From the NCBI RefSeq assembly GCF_001640365.1, contig NZ_LWMI01000010.1, forward strand, positions 62,001 to 126,000: DNA of 64,000 nt, in the 5' to 3' direction. The notes under the pieces were generated by a model, which saw nothing but the letters and a program-made list of their open reading frames with translations, was not told where the DNA came from and ran no database searches. The translations under genes and the position numbers were made by a program. The stretch comes from Candidatus Arsenophonus triatominarum (GTDB lineage Bacteria; Pseudomonadota; Gammaproteobacteria; Enterobacterales; Enterobacteriaceae). Of this stretch, positions 31,439 to 42,922 are shown piece by piece (the stretch's first letter is position 1; every line of letters begins with the position of its first letter).

Positions 31439-31501
31439 TAATTAAAACCGGTAACGCTCTTTTTTAAATCAGAATTGTCAGATTAAGTTAAGACTAATAC
31501 A

Positions 31502-31579
31502 AAATATTTAAATCAAATTTAACCTGACAGGTACTGTATAAATAACCGGTAACTGTCAGATCAAGTCTGAGCTACTACA
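31502..31579 (+). mobile_element. IS481-family solo end
   Basis: About 78 bp reading ATTTAAATCAAATTTAACCTG to GAGCTACTACA, the reverse complement of the IS481 left end. It directly follows copy d's right end, so three IS481 ends are stacked here. Confidence 0.82.
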
Positions 31580-31974
31580 AAGTAAATTAACTAAACCTAT
31601 GCCAGCAATAACATCATGTTCATTACCTGAATATTGATAATGGACCATCTCTATTTTTTTACTACGTGTTTTGGCAATCAATGTATCATCGGCAATTGGT
31701 ACGCAAGGGCTTTTTTGTCTATAGAAGGTTTAACTAATCGCCATAAGTCTTTAGGTCGAAAACATCTACTTTTTAGCCATCGGCTAACAGTGTCATGAGA
31801 TAAAAGCGATGGGCTTACTTCTGATAACGCCAAACCAGAGTATCTTACACTGCTTACTTGTAAGAATGTTTTATAGATATTTTTAATGCATGGATAACCG
31901 GACAAAATATGAACACCCTAATTTTTTCTTGTTTTTAAATTTATACTTCTTTTTTGGAGATTGCGAAACTCGTG
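31580..31974 (-). mobile_element. IS701-like element, copy C, N-terminal fragment
   Basis: Encodes only the start of the transposase (SGYPCIKNIYKTFLQVSS, through LSHDTVSRWLKSRC to KKIEMVHYQYSGNEHD) with several shifts, and ends at GCGAAACTCGTG (31974). The remaining two thirds is missing at the IS481 boundary. Inactive. Confidence 0.82.
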
Positions 31975-32126
31975 ATTAAAAGAACGATTTCCTAATTAAC
32001 GACAAATCGCATTAAGTCTTTATGGTCAGATTAGTATTTCTTAATAACTCGGCTACCTCAAACTTTTTCATTCTGATATTATCTCGTTTTATTAATGGCA
32101 AAAATTTGTTTTAGGTAGAGAAAAAA

Positions 32127-32849
32127 ATGATTATTAGAGCGCAAAGTCCGGCTAATTTTGCAGAAGAGTATATTGTTGAAAGTATTTGGAATAACCATTT
32201 TCCGCCGGGTTCAATTTTACCCGCTGAGCGTGAGCTATCGGAGTTAATTGGGGTAACGAGAACAACATTACGAGAAGTTTTACAGCGGCTTGCCAGAGAC
32301 GGTTGGCTAACTATTCAACATGGAAAACCAACTAAAGTAAACAATTTTTGGGAAACCTCAGGACTTAATATTTTAGAAACGGTGGTGCGGTTAGATCACA
32401 GTGGAGCACCAAAACTGATTGAAGATTTGTTATCTGTTAGAACCAATATTTCAGCTATTTTTATTCGAACTGCCTTTCGTAAAAGTAAATCAAAATCATT
32501 AGAGATATTATCAATAAGAGAGAATATAGAAGATTGTTCTGAAGCATTTTGTACAGTTGATTATAATATTTTTCGTGGACTCGCATTTGTCTCTGGTAAT
32601 CCTATCTATGGCTTAATCCTAAATGGTTTGAAAGGATTATATACCCGCGTTGGCTGTTACTATTTTTCTGATCCTAAGGCGCGTCAGCTTGCTTGCTGTT
32701 TCTACCATGATTTAGCCAAAATATGTGAACAAGAAAACAATGATCTGGTGCTAGATCGGGTTCGTAGTTATGGCAAAGATAGTGGTAATATTTGGAGTGA
32801 GATGAAAGATAAAGACAATATGATAAATAATTTGTCTGAATTACGTTAA
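32127..32849 (+). CDS. fadR: Fatty acid metabolism regulator FadR
   Basis: GntR-family regulator that activates fab genes and represses fad genes until it binds long-chain acyl-CoA. 240 residues (E. coli 239). The N-terminal winged helix is very conserved ([20 protein letters not shown], with [17 protein letters not shown]), and the acyl-CoA domain is present ([29 protein letters not shown]). The C-terminal half is less conserved than the DNA-binding half. AGGTAGAG lies ahead of the ATG. Intact. Confidence 0.95.
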   Translation: MIIRAQSPANFAEEYIVESIWNNHFPPGSILPAERELSELIGVTRTTLREVLQRLARDGWLTIQHGKPTKVNNFWETSGLNILETVVRLDHSGAPKLIEDLLSVRTNISAIFIRTAFRKSKSKSLEILSIRENIEDCSEAFCTVDYNIFRGLAFVSGNPIYGLILNGLKGLYTRVGCYYFSDPKARQLACCFYHDLAKICEQENNDLVLDRVRSYGKDSGNIWSEMKDKDNMINNLSELR

Positions 32850-32992
32850 ACTCGTTGCTAGTTAATGCGCTATCAGCCTATTTTTATTCCCTCATCAAAA
32901 GTGAGGGCGTTAATTGAGATAGCGGTTATTAGTGTAAAATGCTAATAAACTTTAACAATTTTGATTATTATTTCTGCATAAAAATCGCAAAG

Positions 32993-33604
32993 CTATAACA
33001 TTACGTCTTGCATCTTGTTGCTACGCACACCTAAGGTTAATGACATGCGGGCAGGTTTTTCACTTGCTGGTTGCATTGGCTGGCTAATATGGGCTGTTTC
33101 TAGACATAGCATTTTTTTGTAACCATCGCTGGTTATATCTTTTATGGTACTGGATAGTTCAGCGCCCGGGTTCCAACATACTATGTCGCTATGATGGTAA
33201 TGGTGTATTTATAAAATACGTTGCCAATTTTTATCATACACCAAGGTGGCAGGCTCAGTACCATAATATTCAAATTCAATTTCGCAGGTCGCTGCTAGTT
33301 TTAAGCGCATTATTAAGGTAAATTCATGTGGCCATACCTTTTTTGTCATTTCATTATCAGAAAGTGTTAGGGTGAGCGATCAGGCCAAACCATGGCCAGC
33401 AGATAGGAATTCCGCCGCGGATAGCGGTATTTTTTCGAAATAGACTATTTTTCTCAACCATAAACAAACAGGCTTCTTCCCCCTCGGGCTGTCAGCTAAG
33501 TAGCTGTGCTCCCTGCAGACTGACTGCGGCACTCACTTAAGATGAAAAACAATAATGACTGGAAGTTCATCGAGCTGTCGAAGCGTAATATAGGATGAAA
33601 TTGT
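32993..33604 (-). pseudogene. yeaD: Glucose-6-phosphate 1-epimerase family protein YeaD, degraded
   Basis: Aldose-1-epimerase-like gene that sits next to gapA in E. coli. Recognisable pieces are AIRGGIPICWPWFG, WPHEFTLIMRLKLA and CWNPGAELSS to the C-terminus KPARMSLTLGVRS. Lesions are an in-frame stop where LLSWKP is expected, frameshifts, and an internal deletion near 33210-33240 joining EFEYYGTEPAT to HHYHHSDIVCWNPG. The first residues are missing at the MITE copy (33605). Non-functional. Confidence 0.85.
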
Positions 33605-33796
33605 CACGAGTTTCGCACAGGCATATAAAATTCCAGAAATGGCTTAAAAGCAATGGTTAATTTGCAAGTTACTAAAACGTATAAATTTGTTTAAATTACA
33701 ATAAGTTGCTTTTTATTTATAAGATTTTGTCTATTTATATATTATGCTGAATTAAACTTAAAAATAGAGCGTTTTTTTATTGGTGCGAAACTCGTG
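33605..33796 (-). repeat. MITE-like element, copy 5, between yeaD and gapA
   Basis: 192 bp with intact terminal repeats, reverse orientation. Flanks ATTGT and ATATC do not match, and the missing yeaD start is not on the other side, so DNA has been lost at this copy. Confidence 0.9.
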
Positions 33797-33822
33797 ATAT
33801 CGTTGGATTATATGCCAGAATG

Positions 33823-33850
33823 AAAAAAGCCGCCATTGATGGCGGCGCGG
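33823..33850 (-). terminator. Intrinsic terminator of gapA
   Basis: GCCGCCATcaATGGCGGC stem (33829-33846) followed on the minus strand by TTTTTT. It lies 28 bp beyond the gapA stop. Confidence 0.9.
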
Positions 33851-33873
33851 CTTGAAGCGAGTAATTACGCTAT

Positions 33874-35213
<1,340 letters not shown>

Positions 35214-35640
35214 GAAAGCTTTCTTACTGACTGAAAAAGAACATAAACGCATTAAGTCAAATAAACTTAATAAAATGCAACATCATGTCACTCAAGAAGC
35301 CGGAACAGAGCCACCTTTTTCAGGTAAATTATTACATAATCAACGAGAAGGTATTTATTACTGTCTCTGTTGCCATGCGCCGCTTTTTCTATCACAAACA
35401 AAATTTTATACTGGCTGTGGTTGGCCAAGTTTTTATCAACCGAGTTAATGATCAAGCCGTCAGTTATGTTGATGATTTTTCCCACGGTATGCAGCGGATA
35501 GAAGTGCGTTGCCGTCACTGTAACGCACATTTAGGCCATGTTTTGCCGATGGCCCCCAACCGACTGGGCAACGTTATTGTATTAATTCTGTTGCATTAAG
35601 TTTTACTGTTCAACAATCTGGCGAAGTAACTGAGGGTTAA
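35214..35640 (+). pseudogene. msrB: Peptide-methionine (R)-S-oxide reductase MsrB, frameshifted
   Basis: MsrB repairs methionine-R-sulfoxide. Readable in three frames: [15 protein letters not shown] to [17 protein letters not shown] and [12 protein letters not shown] with [10 protein letters not shown] (first zinc CxxC); then after a shift near 35441, [17 protein letters not shown] and [14 protein letters not shown] (second CxxC); then after another shift near 35550, [19 protein letters not shown] with the catalytic Cys, ending at 35640. No good start codon is visible. Two single-base indels suffice to kill it. Confidence 0.88.
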
Positions 35641-35681
35641 GTAAGGTTTACACGACGATAAAAATAGAGAAGGGATGAAAT

Positions 35682-36136
35682 ATGGAACTTAATGATCTGG
35701 TTAATTTGATGACAGTCGACATTTATCAACGATTGCTGACTGCCGTTGAGTTGGGGAAGTGGCCTGATGGTGTTGCGTTAACGCCCGAGCAAAAAGAAAA
35801 CACGAGTTTCGCACCAATAAAAAAACACTCTATTTTTAAGTTTAATTCAGCATAATATATAAATAGACAAAATCTTATAAATAAAAAGCAACTTATTGTA
35901 ATTTAAACAAATTTATACGTTTTAGTAACTTGCAAATTAACCATTGCTTTTAAGCCATTTCTGGAATTTTATATGCCTGTGCGAAACTCGTGGAAAATAG
36001 TCTGCAAGCTATTATGCTTTGGCAGGCTAGGCATAATCATGATGCTCAGCATATGACGGTGGGCACCAATGGGAATATCATTTTGAAAACAAAAGATGAG
36101 CTAAAGCGATTGTTTGATAGTGAACAGCAGCACTAA
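35682..36136 (+). pseudogene. yeaC: DUF1315 family protein YeaC, split by a MITE
   Basis: Small conserved protein of unknown function, next to msrB as in E. coli. MELNDLVNLMTVDIYQRLL to ALTPEQKEN is interrupted by the MITE copy at 35801-35992 and continues as SLQAIMLWQARHNHDAQHM to the TAA at 36134. Removing the element and one GAAAA duplication restores QKENSLQAIMLWQ in frame with no other lesion, so this insertion alone inactivated it. AGAAGGGA precedes the ATG. Confidence 0.92.
35801..35992 (+). repeat. MITE-like element, copy 6, inside yeaC
   Basis: 192 bp, intact terminal repeats, 5-bp target duplication GAAAA at 35796-35800 and 35993-35997. The cleanest insertion of the family in this window. 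Confidence 0.95.
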
Positions 36137-36174
36137 CCAAAATTTATTCGATGTTAATAATAGATTGCTCGTCC

Positions 36175-36837
36175 TTAGCTAAGAGTATGAGTTACAATCA
36201 TAGATTGCGTGAGCAAATCAGAAGATGTTATTAATTTAGCACCAGCTAATACCATTTCTTGTAATGCGTTATGACTATCTTCTGGATGAAGATTAACGCC
36301 CCTACAACCATCTTGGATAACCGTTACTTGATAACCTAGTTGCACTGCATCAAGGACGGTAAATTTTACGCAGTAATCTGTTGCTAACCCCATAATGTAT
36401 AGATATTTGATTTGTTTTTCTGTTAGCCAACGATCTAACTGAGTTGCATGTTGATGATCATTATCAAAAAAAGCACTATAACTATCAATTGTGGCATTCA
36501 CCCCTTTTTGAAAAATTGCCTGGATGGCTGACTGATTAAGTGCTGGATGGAATTGTGCTCCTTTCTGATGTTGTACACAATGAACTGGCCACCAAATTTG
36601 GTGTAGGCCATTAAGTTTCCCCTCTGTGCCTACCTGAGTTCCTGAGTTGACAGCAAAACTTAAGTGATCAGCAGGATGCCAATCCTGGCTGGCAATAATA
36701 ACGATATTTTGTTGCTGGCAGTAGGTGATAACATTATTAGCTATACTAATAACATTTTCACTATCTAATACTTCCAGGGCGCCCCCTTTACAAAAGTCAT
36801 TTTGCAGATCGACCAGCAATAATGCAGTATTAGTCAT
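36175..36837 (-). CDS. pncA: Nicotinamidase PncA
   Basis: Converts nicotinamide to nicotinate for NAD salvage. About 220 residues. Catalytic Asp in LLVDLQNDFCKGG, Lys in FQKGVNATIDSY and Cys in GLATDYCVKFT; metal-binding SQDWHPADH. The frame is open to 36876, but MTNTALLLVDL at 36837 matches the family start and lies 10 bp after ansA, so the two genes form an operon. Intact. Confidence 0.94.
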   Translation of the reverse strand: MTNTALLLVDLQNDFCKGGALEVLDSENVISIANNVITYCQQQNIVIIASQDWHPADHLSFAVNSGTQVGTEGKLNGLHQIWWPVHCVQHQKGAQFHPALNQSAIQAIFQKGVNATIDSYSAFFDNDHQHATQLDRWLTEKQIKYLYIMGLATDYCVKFTVLDAVQLGYQVTVIQDGCRGVNLHPEDSHNALQEMVLAGAKLITSSDLLTQSMIVTHTLS

Positions 36838-36847
36838 TATGTTGTCC

Positions 36848-37870
36848 TTAATAATTGTCACTATAGCTAAGTTCACCGCGCAAATTTTTTTGCATCAGCG
36901 TACGAATATCATTTGAAGATAAGGATTGACTAAGTAAATAATGAAGCTTGGTAAGGGTTGCCCCAAAAGTCATATCATAACCACTAATAACACCAACTTT
37001 GGCTAATACATGCCCGGTTGCATACCCATTCATGTTAACTCGTCTAGAGAGGCATTGTGTCAAATTAATGACGATAATATCTTGTTGACAGGCCTTTTCA
37101 AGGCATTTTAACAACTCAGCTTGAGAAGGCGCATTACCAACACCGTAAGAACGAAGAATAAGTGCTTTGGTGGGTTGCAATAAGATGTTTTCGATACTTT
37201 GTACTGAAATCCCAGGATAAATAGTAACAACCCCAATGGGTTGAGGTGTGATTTTATGGCTGCTGAAATTGCCGTCATTTTTTGGCAATGGACAGCTTTG
37301 TAAACAACGGATATGAATACCCGCATCAATCAATGGTGGACAATTAGGAGAAGTAAAGGCATCAAAACCATCAGCATGTGATTTGACGGTACGGTTACCC
37401 CTAAATAATTTGTTATTAAAAAACAGCGTCACTTCATTGATAGGGTAATTTGCCGCCAAGCAGAAGGCATTAAGAAGATTAGTTTGGCCATCTGATCTTA
37501 ACGCTTCCAGTGGTATTTGTGACCCTGTCACGATAATCGGCTTATCTAGGTTATCAAACATAAATGAGAGTGCAGATGCGGTAAATGCCATCGTATCGGT
37601 ACCATGTAGAATAACAAAACCATCATAGTTTTCATAATTATCACTAATATCATCCGCAATGCACTGCCAATCTTGTGGTGTCATATTAGCGGAATCAATT
37701 AAAGGATTATGTTCCCGAATAGTGAAATTTGGCATTTCAGCCCGATGAAATTCTAGCATGCTGGTCAGTTGTTTTTGTAGGTGCCCTGAAGCTGGTACGT
37801 ATCCATGGGTGGAATATTGCATGCCAATAGTGCCGCCTGTGTAAACGACATAGATGGATTTTTTTTCCAT
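36848..37870 (-). CDS. ansA: Cytoplasmic L-asparaginase I AnsA
   Basis: Hydrolyses L-asparagine to aspartate and ammonia in the cytoplasm. 340 residues (E. coli 338). The first nucleophile Thr lies in VYTGGTIGMQYS and the second active-site motif in VILHGTDTMAFTASAL; GVVTIYPGISV and LRSYGVGNAPSQ are family blocks. Start MEKKSIYVV. First gene of the ansA-pncA operon. sppA, upstream in E. coli, is absent and replaced by IS DNA. Confidence 0.95.
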   Translation of the reverse strand: MEKKSIYVVYTGGTIGMQYSTHGYVPASGHLQKQLTSMLEFHRAEMPNFTIREHNPLIDSANMTPQDWQCIADDISDNYENYDGFVILHGTDTMAFTASALSFMFDNLDKPIIVTGSQIPLEALRSDGQTNLLNAFCLAANYPINEVTLFFNNKLFRGNRTVKSHADGFDAFTSPNCPPLIDAGIHIRCLQSCPLPKNDGNFSSHKITPQPIGVVTIYPGISVQSIENILLQPTKALILRSYGVGNAPSQAELLKCLEKACQQDIIVINLTQCLSRRVNMNGYATGHVLAKVGVISGYDMTFGATLTKLHYLLSQSLSSNDIRTLMQKNLRGELSYSDNY

Positions 37871-38057
37871 TCTCTTTACCTAACGAAATAAGTGAAAATT
37901 GATAAATTTAAAGAATTATAAAGTAGTTAGCTAATAAAATCTGTGGGATATTAATATAAATGGGCGCTAGAGTTGAACAATGTGATGGCTATTTATTAAT
38001 AAACTTCACCCAATTTAAACAAAATACGTAGCGATTTTGTGGATCATTCATACACTG

Positions 38058-40002
38058 CACGAGTTTCGCACAAACCTAATTTGGGTATACTAATAACCCC
38101 CTGATCTGCTCAGCAATAGCATTTTTGATTACGTCCCAATTTTGTTGATAAAGGGTTATTTTTTCAGATATACGGCGTTTATGTTGTTCAAACCACGCAG
38201 AAATAGCGAGAAAAATATGATTTCTTTGCGCTCGGCTCGTGCGAGCCTGACAGCGTTCAATACCACAATTTTGTTTAACTTCTCGATGATAAACTTCAAC
38301 AGACCAACGGGCATCCATGATATAGCTAGGCGACTTAATTTTGATTACAGCATATGTATTAAAAACAGGTCATCGATAGTGCATCCTGTTTCCATCTTTT
38401 TACGTTTAGCTTGAGACCATTTATGTTCTATAGGATTTAAATCTGGTGAATACACAGGCAAATATTCTATCTGGTGTCCTGCGTTTATAATTGCCTGTTC
38501 AATATTCTTACCTTTGTGAAAGCTAGCGTTGTCCATAAAAATAACAGAATTTTCAGGAAGTTCTGGGAGCAATATTTTTGTGATCCAAACATAAAAAACA
38601 TCACGATTAATATTGCAATCAAATAATCCGATAGCAAACAGGGTTGTTCCCAATAAAGCGCCAATAACATTTGTTCTTCCCTTAGCACCCCAGTTTTTCA
38701 GGCCAAAACAACGGTGACCTTTTGGGGAATAGCCGTGAGTTCGTGGAGTGTCATGTGAAAAACCACTTTCATCAATAAAAACAACAGATTTATCTTTTTT
38801 TTCATACTGTTGTCTTTTTTGCTGATGTGCCAGCCTGTCGCTTTCGTTGGTTTTTGGATGGAATAGAGTTTTTTTTATAGGTTAATCCCAGCTTTTTAAG
38901 GGATTGCCAAATAGTCTTTTTACAAACACCGAATCGCTCTGCCCGTTCCTTTTGGTAAGCATCTGGATACTGTTCCACATCTTTTGCTAAAGCATTTTTA
39001 TCGAGCTTCCTCTTACGTGGCGTTGAATTTTTTGGCTCTGGTCGTTTAAGCCAACGTACTAAAGACGCTTTTCCAATACGGAATTGTTTCGCAGTTTCTC
39101 GAATTGTTAAACCTTCGGCTTTCCTTACAGATATTACTTTACGTCGAAAATCAATTGTATAACTCATAACACACCTTGTAATCAAAATTAAGTCGCCTAG
39201 CTATAGATTTGACGTATTGACGGGTGGGATTGTCTTTGTTTGTTACTCTGTAATCAATACGGCCGTTTTTGGCTATAAATTTGAAAACTGTCACCCAACC
39301 GTAGCCTCTTAAGTGTATTGGAGTTCCTTCTTCTGAGATGTCTAACTTGTTCAGTTGTTTGTTATGGTTAACAATCCTGTTTTCCTCAGCGTGGTTACCC
39401 AGACCCAACCATGAGATCGAATTGATTTCAGATTATCCAGGCTAGAATACCAAGCATCCATCACTACCGCTTCTGCTATGATCCCTCTTTTTTTAGCAAG
39501 TGCGAGCATTTCGGAAAAGTGCGTGTTTTTTGTTTTTCCATCAGAATCTTTATAGTAAATACGATAATCAATAGGAATTGATTCAACAGTTGTTAGATTA
39601 TGCCAACGTAAATTAACTAAACCTATGCCAGCAATAACATCATGTTCGTTACCTGAATACTGATAATGAACCATCTCTATTTTTTTACTACGTGTTTTGG
39701 CAATTAGTGTATCGTCAGCTATTAGTACCCAAGGGCTTTTTTTGTCTATAGAAGGTTGAACTAATCGCCATAGGTCTTTAGGTCGAAAACATCTACTTTT
39801 TAGCCATCGGCTAACAGTGTCATGAGATAAAGGCGATGGGCTTACTTCTGATAATGCCAAACCAGAGTATCTTACACTGCTTACTTGTAAGAATGTTTTA
39901 TAGATATTTTTAATGCATGGATAACCGGACAAAATATGAACACCCTAATTTTTTCTTGTTTTTTAAATTTATACTTCTTTTTTGGAGATTGCGAAACTCG
40001 TG
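38058..40002 (-). mobile_element. IS701-like element, copy D, with nested IS630
   Basis: The most complete IS701-like copy: CACGAGTTTCGCACAAACC at the left and ...GATTGCGAAACTCGTG at the right, about 1.06 kb without the inserted IS630 (38323-39203). Transposase parts run from SGYPCIKNIYKTFLQVSS (39932) through IADDTLIAKTRSKKIEM and a frameshift near 39378, then NKLDISEEGTPIHLRGYG, then, after the IS630, MDARWSVEVYHREVKQN to KNAIAEQIRGLL. Flanks CACTG and TAGTT do not match. Inactive. Confidence 0.85.
38323..39203 (-). mobile_element. IS630-family element inside IS701-like copy D
   Basis: 881 bp with TA at 38321-38322 and 39204-39205; the target CATGATAGATTTG is restored across it. The transposase is split into 38802-39185 (HTH part) and a downstream DDE part by an A8 tract at 38869-38876. 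Confidence 0.92.
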
Positions 40003-40277
40003 TAGTTGCATTTTAGTCACCCCGCCGGCTGTGGTTGAAAAATGAATATGCGGATGCCATTTTTGGTCTCGTCCCCAGGTATGGATGGCAGTGAAAACGC
40101 CCGGGGTGACATTGAGGTCACGGCAGATGGTTAATATCACATCAGCGGCTAATCGATTCATTTCACCGAGAAGCCAACGGTTGGCGCGAATAATAGGCCA
40201 ATATTCACAAGGCATGGTAGAAGTGATGTGCTGCCAAGGAGCTTCGGGTAACCAAGCTAGCGTATTGTTAATCCATT
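40003..40277 (-). mobile_element. IS91-family transposase fragment
   Basis: Open frame on the minus strand reading NNTLAWLPEAPWQHITSTMP, then EYWPIIRANRWLLGEM, AADVILTICRDLNVTPGVF and HTWGRDQKWHPHIHFSTTAGG. This matches the Y2/HUH rolling-circle transposases of IS91-type elements, with the metal-binding His-x-His in HPHIHF. Both ends are lost: the IS701-like copy D cuts the C-terminal side and an IS5 the N-terminal side. Only IS91-like DNA in the window. Confidence 0.8.
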
Positions 40278-41314
40278 AAGCGTGTTGCTTAATAGTGAAA
40301 TAAGGGTATTTCGGTGATTGAAGTAAATTTTAGGCTGTTCTGAGATGGAAATTCCAAAGACCGGCACTAAGGAGTAAAAAGGTATCATCAATAAAGGGTC
40401 TACGATTCCGTAAAATTTGGGTCATACAACCGAGGCGCTTGATACCCGCGATGGCGTGTTCAACCGTAATACGGATGCCCGAGATTATTTTATTTTCTTG
40501 TTTTTGTTCAGGCGATAAAGGTCTTTTTCGAGTTCCTTTTTTTGGGATTTGTGTATTAGGATGCTGTTTATCTATACCTTGAAAACCGGTATCGGCCCAG
40601 ATGGTTACCTCAGGGGGAATATGGCGAATTATATCGACTTTATCGAGTAAGCGTTTATCGTGACGGCGCCCATTTTTGATCATGGGGATAAATCCAATTT
40701 TCCTCGTTTCGTCAGTCATAATAAGCCCTTTTCGAGTGGTCTGTCTTTTCTTTCCCGAATACATTTTTTTTCGCCGACGCAGATTCTTAGGCTTTTGGAC
40801 AGGTCGCTCTGTCCCATCAATAAAGACGTCTTTAACTCCAGGAAAGGCGCGAAAAAATTCCTCAGCAGAGCGAATTTGACGAGCGGGCAAAACACATTCT
40901 CGCCCCAAGGTCATCTCTAAAACCGGCAATAATATTTTTACCCAGCGACATACCCGTGTTCTATCTAAACCAAAAAGAAGTCCTTGCAAATCATAGGTCG
41001 GATAACATTTTAAATACAATAAAATAAAAAGCAGTTTATCTAATGGGGTTGGGATAAATCCTTTCTGCCCTGCACCCATCTGCCGCTCGTGATCTTTTCG
41101 ATTCTTTTTCCGATAAATCAAATAACAAGCTGAAAATTCAGCGGCTAAATTTTTCAATTCTTCGACTGATAATCCAATGATTGCTTTACATAAACGATTA
41201 TCTCGTAACAACCGCTCTTTGTTGATCATTTCAAACCGTTATTTTCTAAGTTAAACCTCTTTTTATTGTCTATAGCGTGACAAAAAATGCAACTCTCTAT
41301 TCAGCAACTATTTT
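40278..41314 (-). mobile_element. IS5-family element, complete
   Basis: 1037 bp between AAGCGTGTTGCTT and ...CAACTATTTT. The left flank is IS91-type DNA (ATT) and the right flank is IS256 DNA (AAT), so the two sides do not form a target duplication and one side has been rearranged. Confidence 0.9.
40330..41229 (-). CDS. IS5-family transposase
   Basis: 299 residues, complete. N-terminal HTH_Tnp_4-like domain followed by a DDE_Tnp_4-like core with Asp in VFIDGTERPVQKP, Asp in WADTGFQGID and Glu in ITVEHAIAGIKR. Near-identical to the copies at 55996-56895 and 58921-59820; likely active. Confidence 0.92.
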   Translation of the reverse strand: MINKERLLRDNRLCKAIIGLSVEELKNLAAEFSACYLIYRKKNRKDHERQMGAGQKGFIPTPLDKLLFILLYLKCYPTYDLQGLLFGLDRTRVCRWVKILLPVLEMTLGRECVLPARQIRSAEEFFRAFPGVKDVFIDGTERPVQKPKNLRRRKKMYSGKKRQTTRKGLIMTDETRKIGFIPMIKNGRRHDKRLLDKVDIIRHIPPEVTIWADTGFQGIDKQHPNTQIPKKGTRKRPLSPEQKQENKIISGIRITVEHAIAGIKRLGCMTQILRNRRPFIDDTFLLLSAGLWNFHLRTA

Positions 41315-41870
41315 AATGAATGGCATCGAGCCAGACAAAAGGATAGAGCGCCTCCAGAGTGCGTTGTTGCCAGGCTTTTAATTCAGGGAGTAATTTGTCA
41401 GTAATATGCGTAATAGCTCCATCTGATATTTCCAGTCCATATAATTCTGCAACATGTTTTTGAATATCACGATAACTCATGCCTAATGCAAATAACGATA
41501 GGATTTTGTTATCAATATCCTCTGATAATTTTGTCTGATTTTTCTTAATGAGCTGAGGCTCAAAAGCACCTGACCTGTCTCTGGGCGTTTTCAGTTCAAA
41601 TTGACCTGATGTCGATTTAACCGTTTTTCGAGTATAGCCATTTTTACGCGTATCGATTGACGTTGTCGATAGGTAGTGTTCTATTTCTGCCTGCAGGGCA
41701 GCTTCGGTCAGCTGTTTTATGAGTGGTGTGAGTATTCCATCCGTACCGAGTAAATTTTTACCTGATTGTAATTGCTTCAACGCTTCCTCAAAATTAAATG
41801 ATTGATTTCTCATATGTCATACCTCTTTTTTTTTGAGTTTAAGATATGACACAGATTTTTGAACACTACC
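41315..41870 (-). mobile_element. IS256-family element, copy D, 5' half
   Basis: Encodes the first 166 residues of the mutator-type transposase (41313-41813, SFNFEEALKQLQSGKN to LYPFVWLDAIH) and the end GAACACTACC at 41870, inserted in an IS481 remnant. The catalytic C-terminal half is missing at the IS5 boundary. Confidence 0.88.
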
Positions 41871-42000
41871 CGGTCGAACTCCTATGGCAACTTTACACGA
41901 TGGAAAACAACTTTGGAGAGAGAAAGATTTAAATCAAATTTAACCTGACAGGTACTGTATAAATAACAGGTAACTGTCAGATCAAGTCTGATCTACTACA
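41871..42000 (+). mobile_element. IS481-family 3' end fragment inside ydjA
   Basis: 130 bp coding the last residues (GRTPMATLHDGKQLWREKDL) and the end ...CAAGTCTGATCTACTACA of IS481. It abuts IS256 on the left and the ydjA remnant on the right, so it is what is left of an IS481 inserted in ydjA. Confidence 0.87.
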
Positions 42001-42093
42001 TTTAAGCAAACATTTATATTAGGAACTCCAAAATTTAATCCTACAATGAAAAGTTCTTCACCGGATATAAAGGATTTTGTGACTTATTTTTAA
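42001..42093 (+). pseudogene. ydjA: Nitroreductase YdjA, last 30 codons
   Basis: FKQTFILGTPKFNPT...DIKDFVTYF and TAA match the C-terminus of the YdjA nitroreductase, whose gene precedes selD in E. coli. Everything before is replaced by an IS481 fragment. It shows that the ydjA-selD-topB order was ancestral here. Confidence 0.75.
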
Positions 42094-42192
42094 AGGAAAA
42101 AATATGCCATCGGAAATCAAATTAACCCAATTTAGTCACGGGGCGGGTTGCGGTTGTAAAATTGCGCCAAATATATTGGAGACCATTTTATA

Positions 42193-42382
42193 CACGAGTT
42201 TCGCACCGACAAATAAACAAGTTATTTTTAAGTTCAATTCAACATAATATATAATTCGCAAAAATTGCTAATTCAAATATAACTTATTGAAATAAATATA
42301 TATTTTATATTATTTAGTATCTTGCGGATAAAACATTATTTTAGCTATTTTTAGAACTTTATATGTCTGTGCGAAACTCTTG
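42193..42382 (+). repeat. MITE-like element, copy 7, diverged, inside selD
   Basis: 190 bp with the same terminal repeats (right end decayed to CTCTTG) and TTATA duplicated at 42188-42192 and 42383-42387. The interior differs at many positions from the other copies (for example GACAAATAAACAAG in place of CAATAAAAAAACGC), so it is an older or distinct subfamily. Confidence 0.85.
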
Positions 42383-42922
42383 TTATATAGTGAACGTAAA
42401 AAATTTAATGATCCTCGTTTGCTGGTTGGTAACGAGACCAACGATGACGCTGCTGTTTATGATCTTGGCAATGGCGTAGGGATTATTAGTACCACAGATT
42501 TTTTTATGCCAATAGTGGATTCTCCGATTGATTTTGGGCATATTGCTGCCACTAATGCAATTAGTGATATTTATGCGATGGGCGGTAAACCCATTATGGC
42601 GATTGCGATATTAGGTTGGCCCATTAATAAAATCCCAGCTGAGATAGCTCAGCAAGTGATTGAAGGGGGGCGGATGGTTTGTCAGGATGCTGGCATATCA
42701 CTTGCCGGTGGTCATTCGATCGATGCGCCAGAACCGATATTTGGTCTTGCCGTGACAGGTGTTATTAATGCCGCTAAAGTAAAAAAGAATAGTACTGCAG
42801 TTGCGGGTAGCCAATTATTTTTAACTAAACCATTGGGAATTGGTATTCACACAACGGCAGAAAAGAAAAAGTTATTGTTACCTGAACATCAAGGGTTAGC
42901 GACTCAGATTATGTGTTAATTA

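Larger units (their letters stand above)
28456..31501 (-). mobile_element. IS481-family element, copy d, split by IS5 and IS630
   Basis: Lacks about 70 bp of its left end, starting at TTTGATTTAAATC directly after copy c. The transposase C-terminal part lies at 28450-28904 and the N-terminal part at 29929-30520 (197 residues; Arg-to-Trp change at NQNRWVPN). An IS5 (28905-29928) separates the two, and an IS630 (30556-31438) sits in the 5' non-coding end. Right end ...AAGACTAATACA at 31501. Confidence 0.87.
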
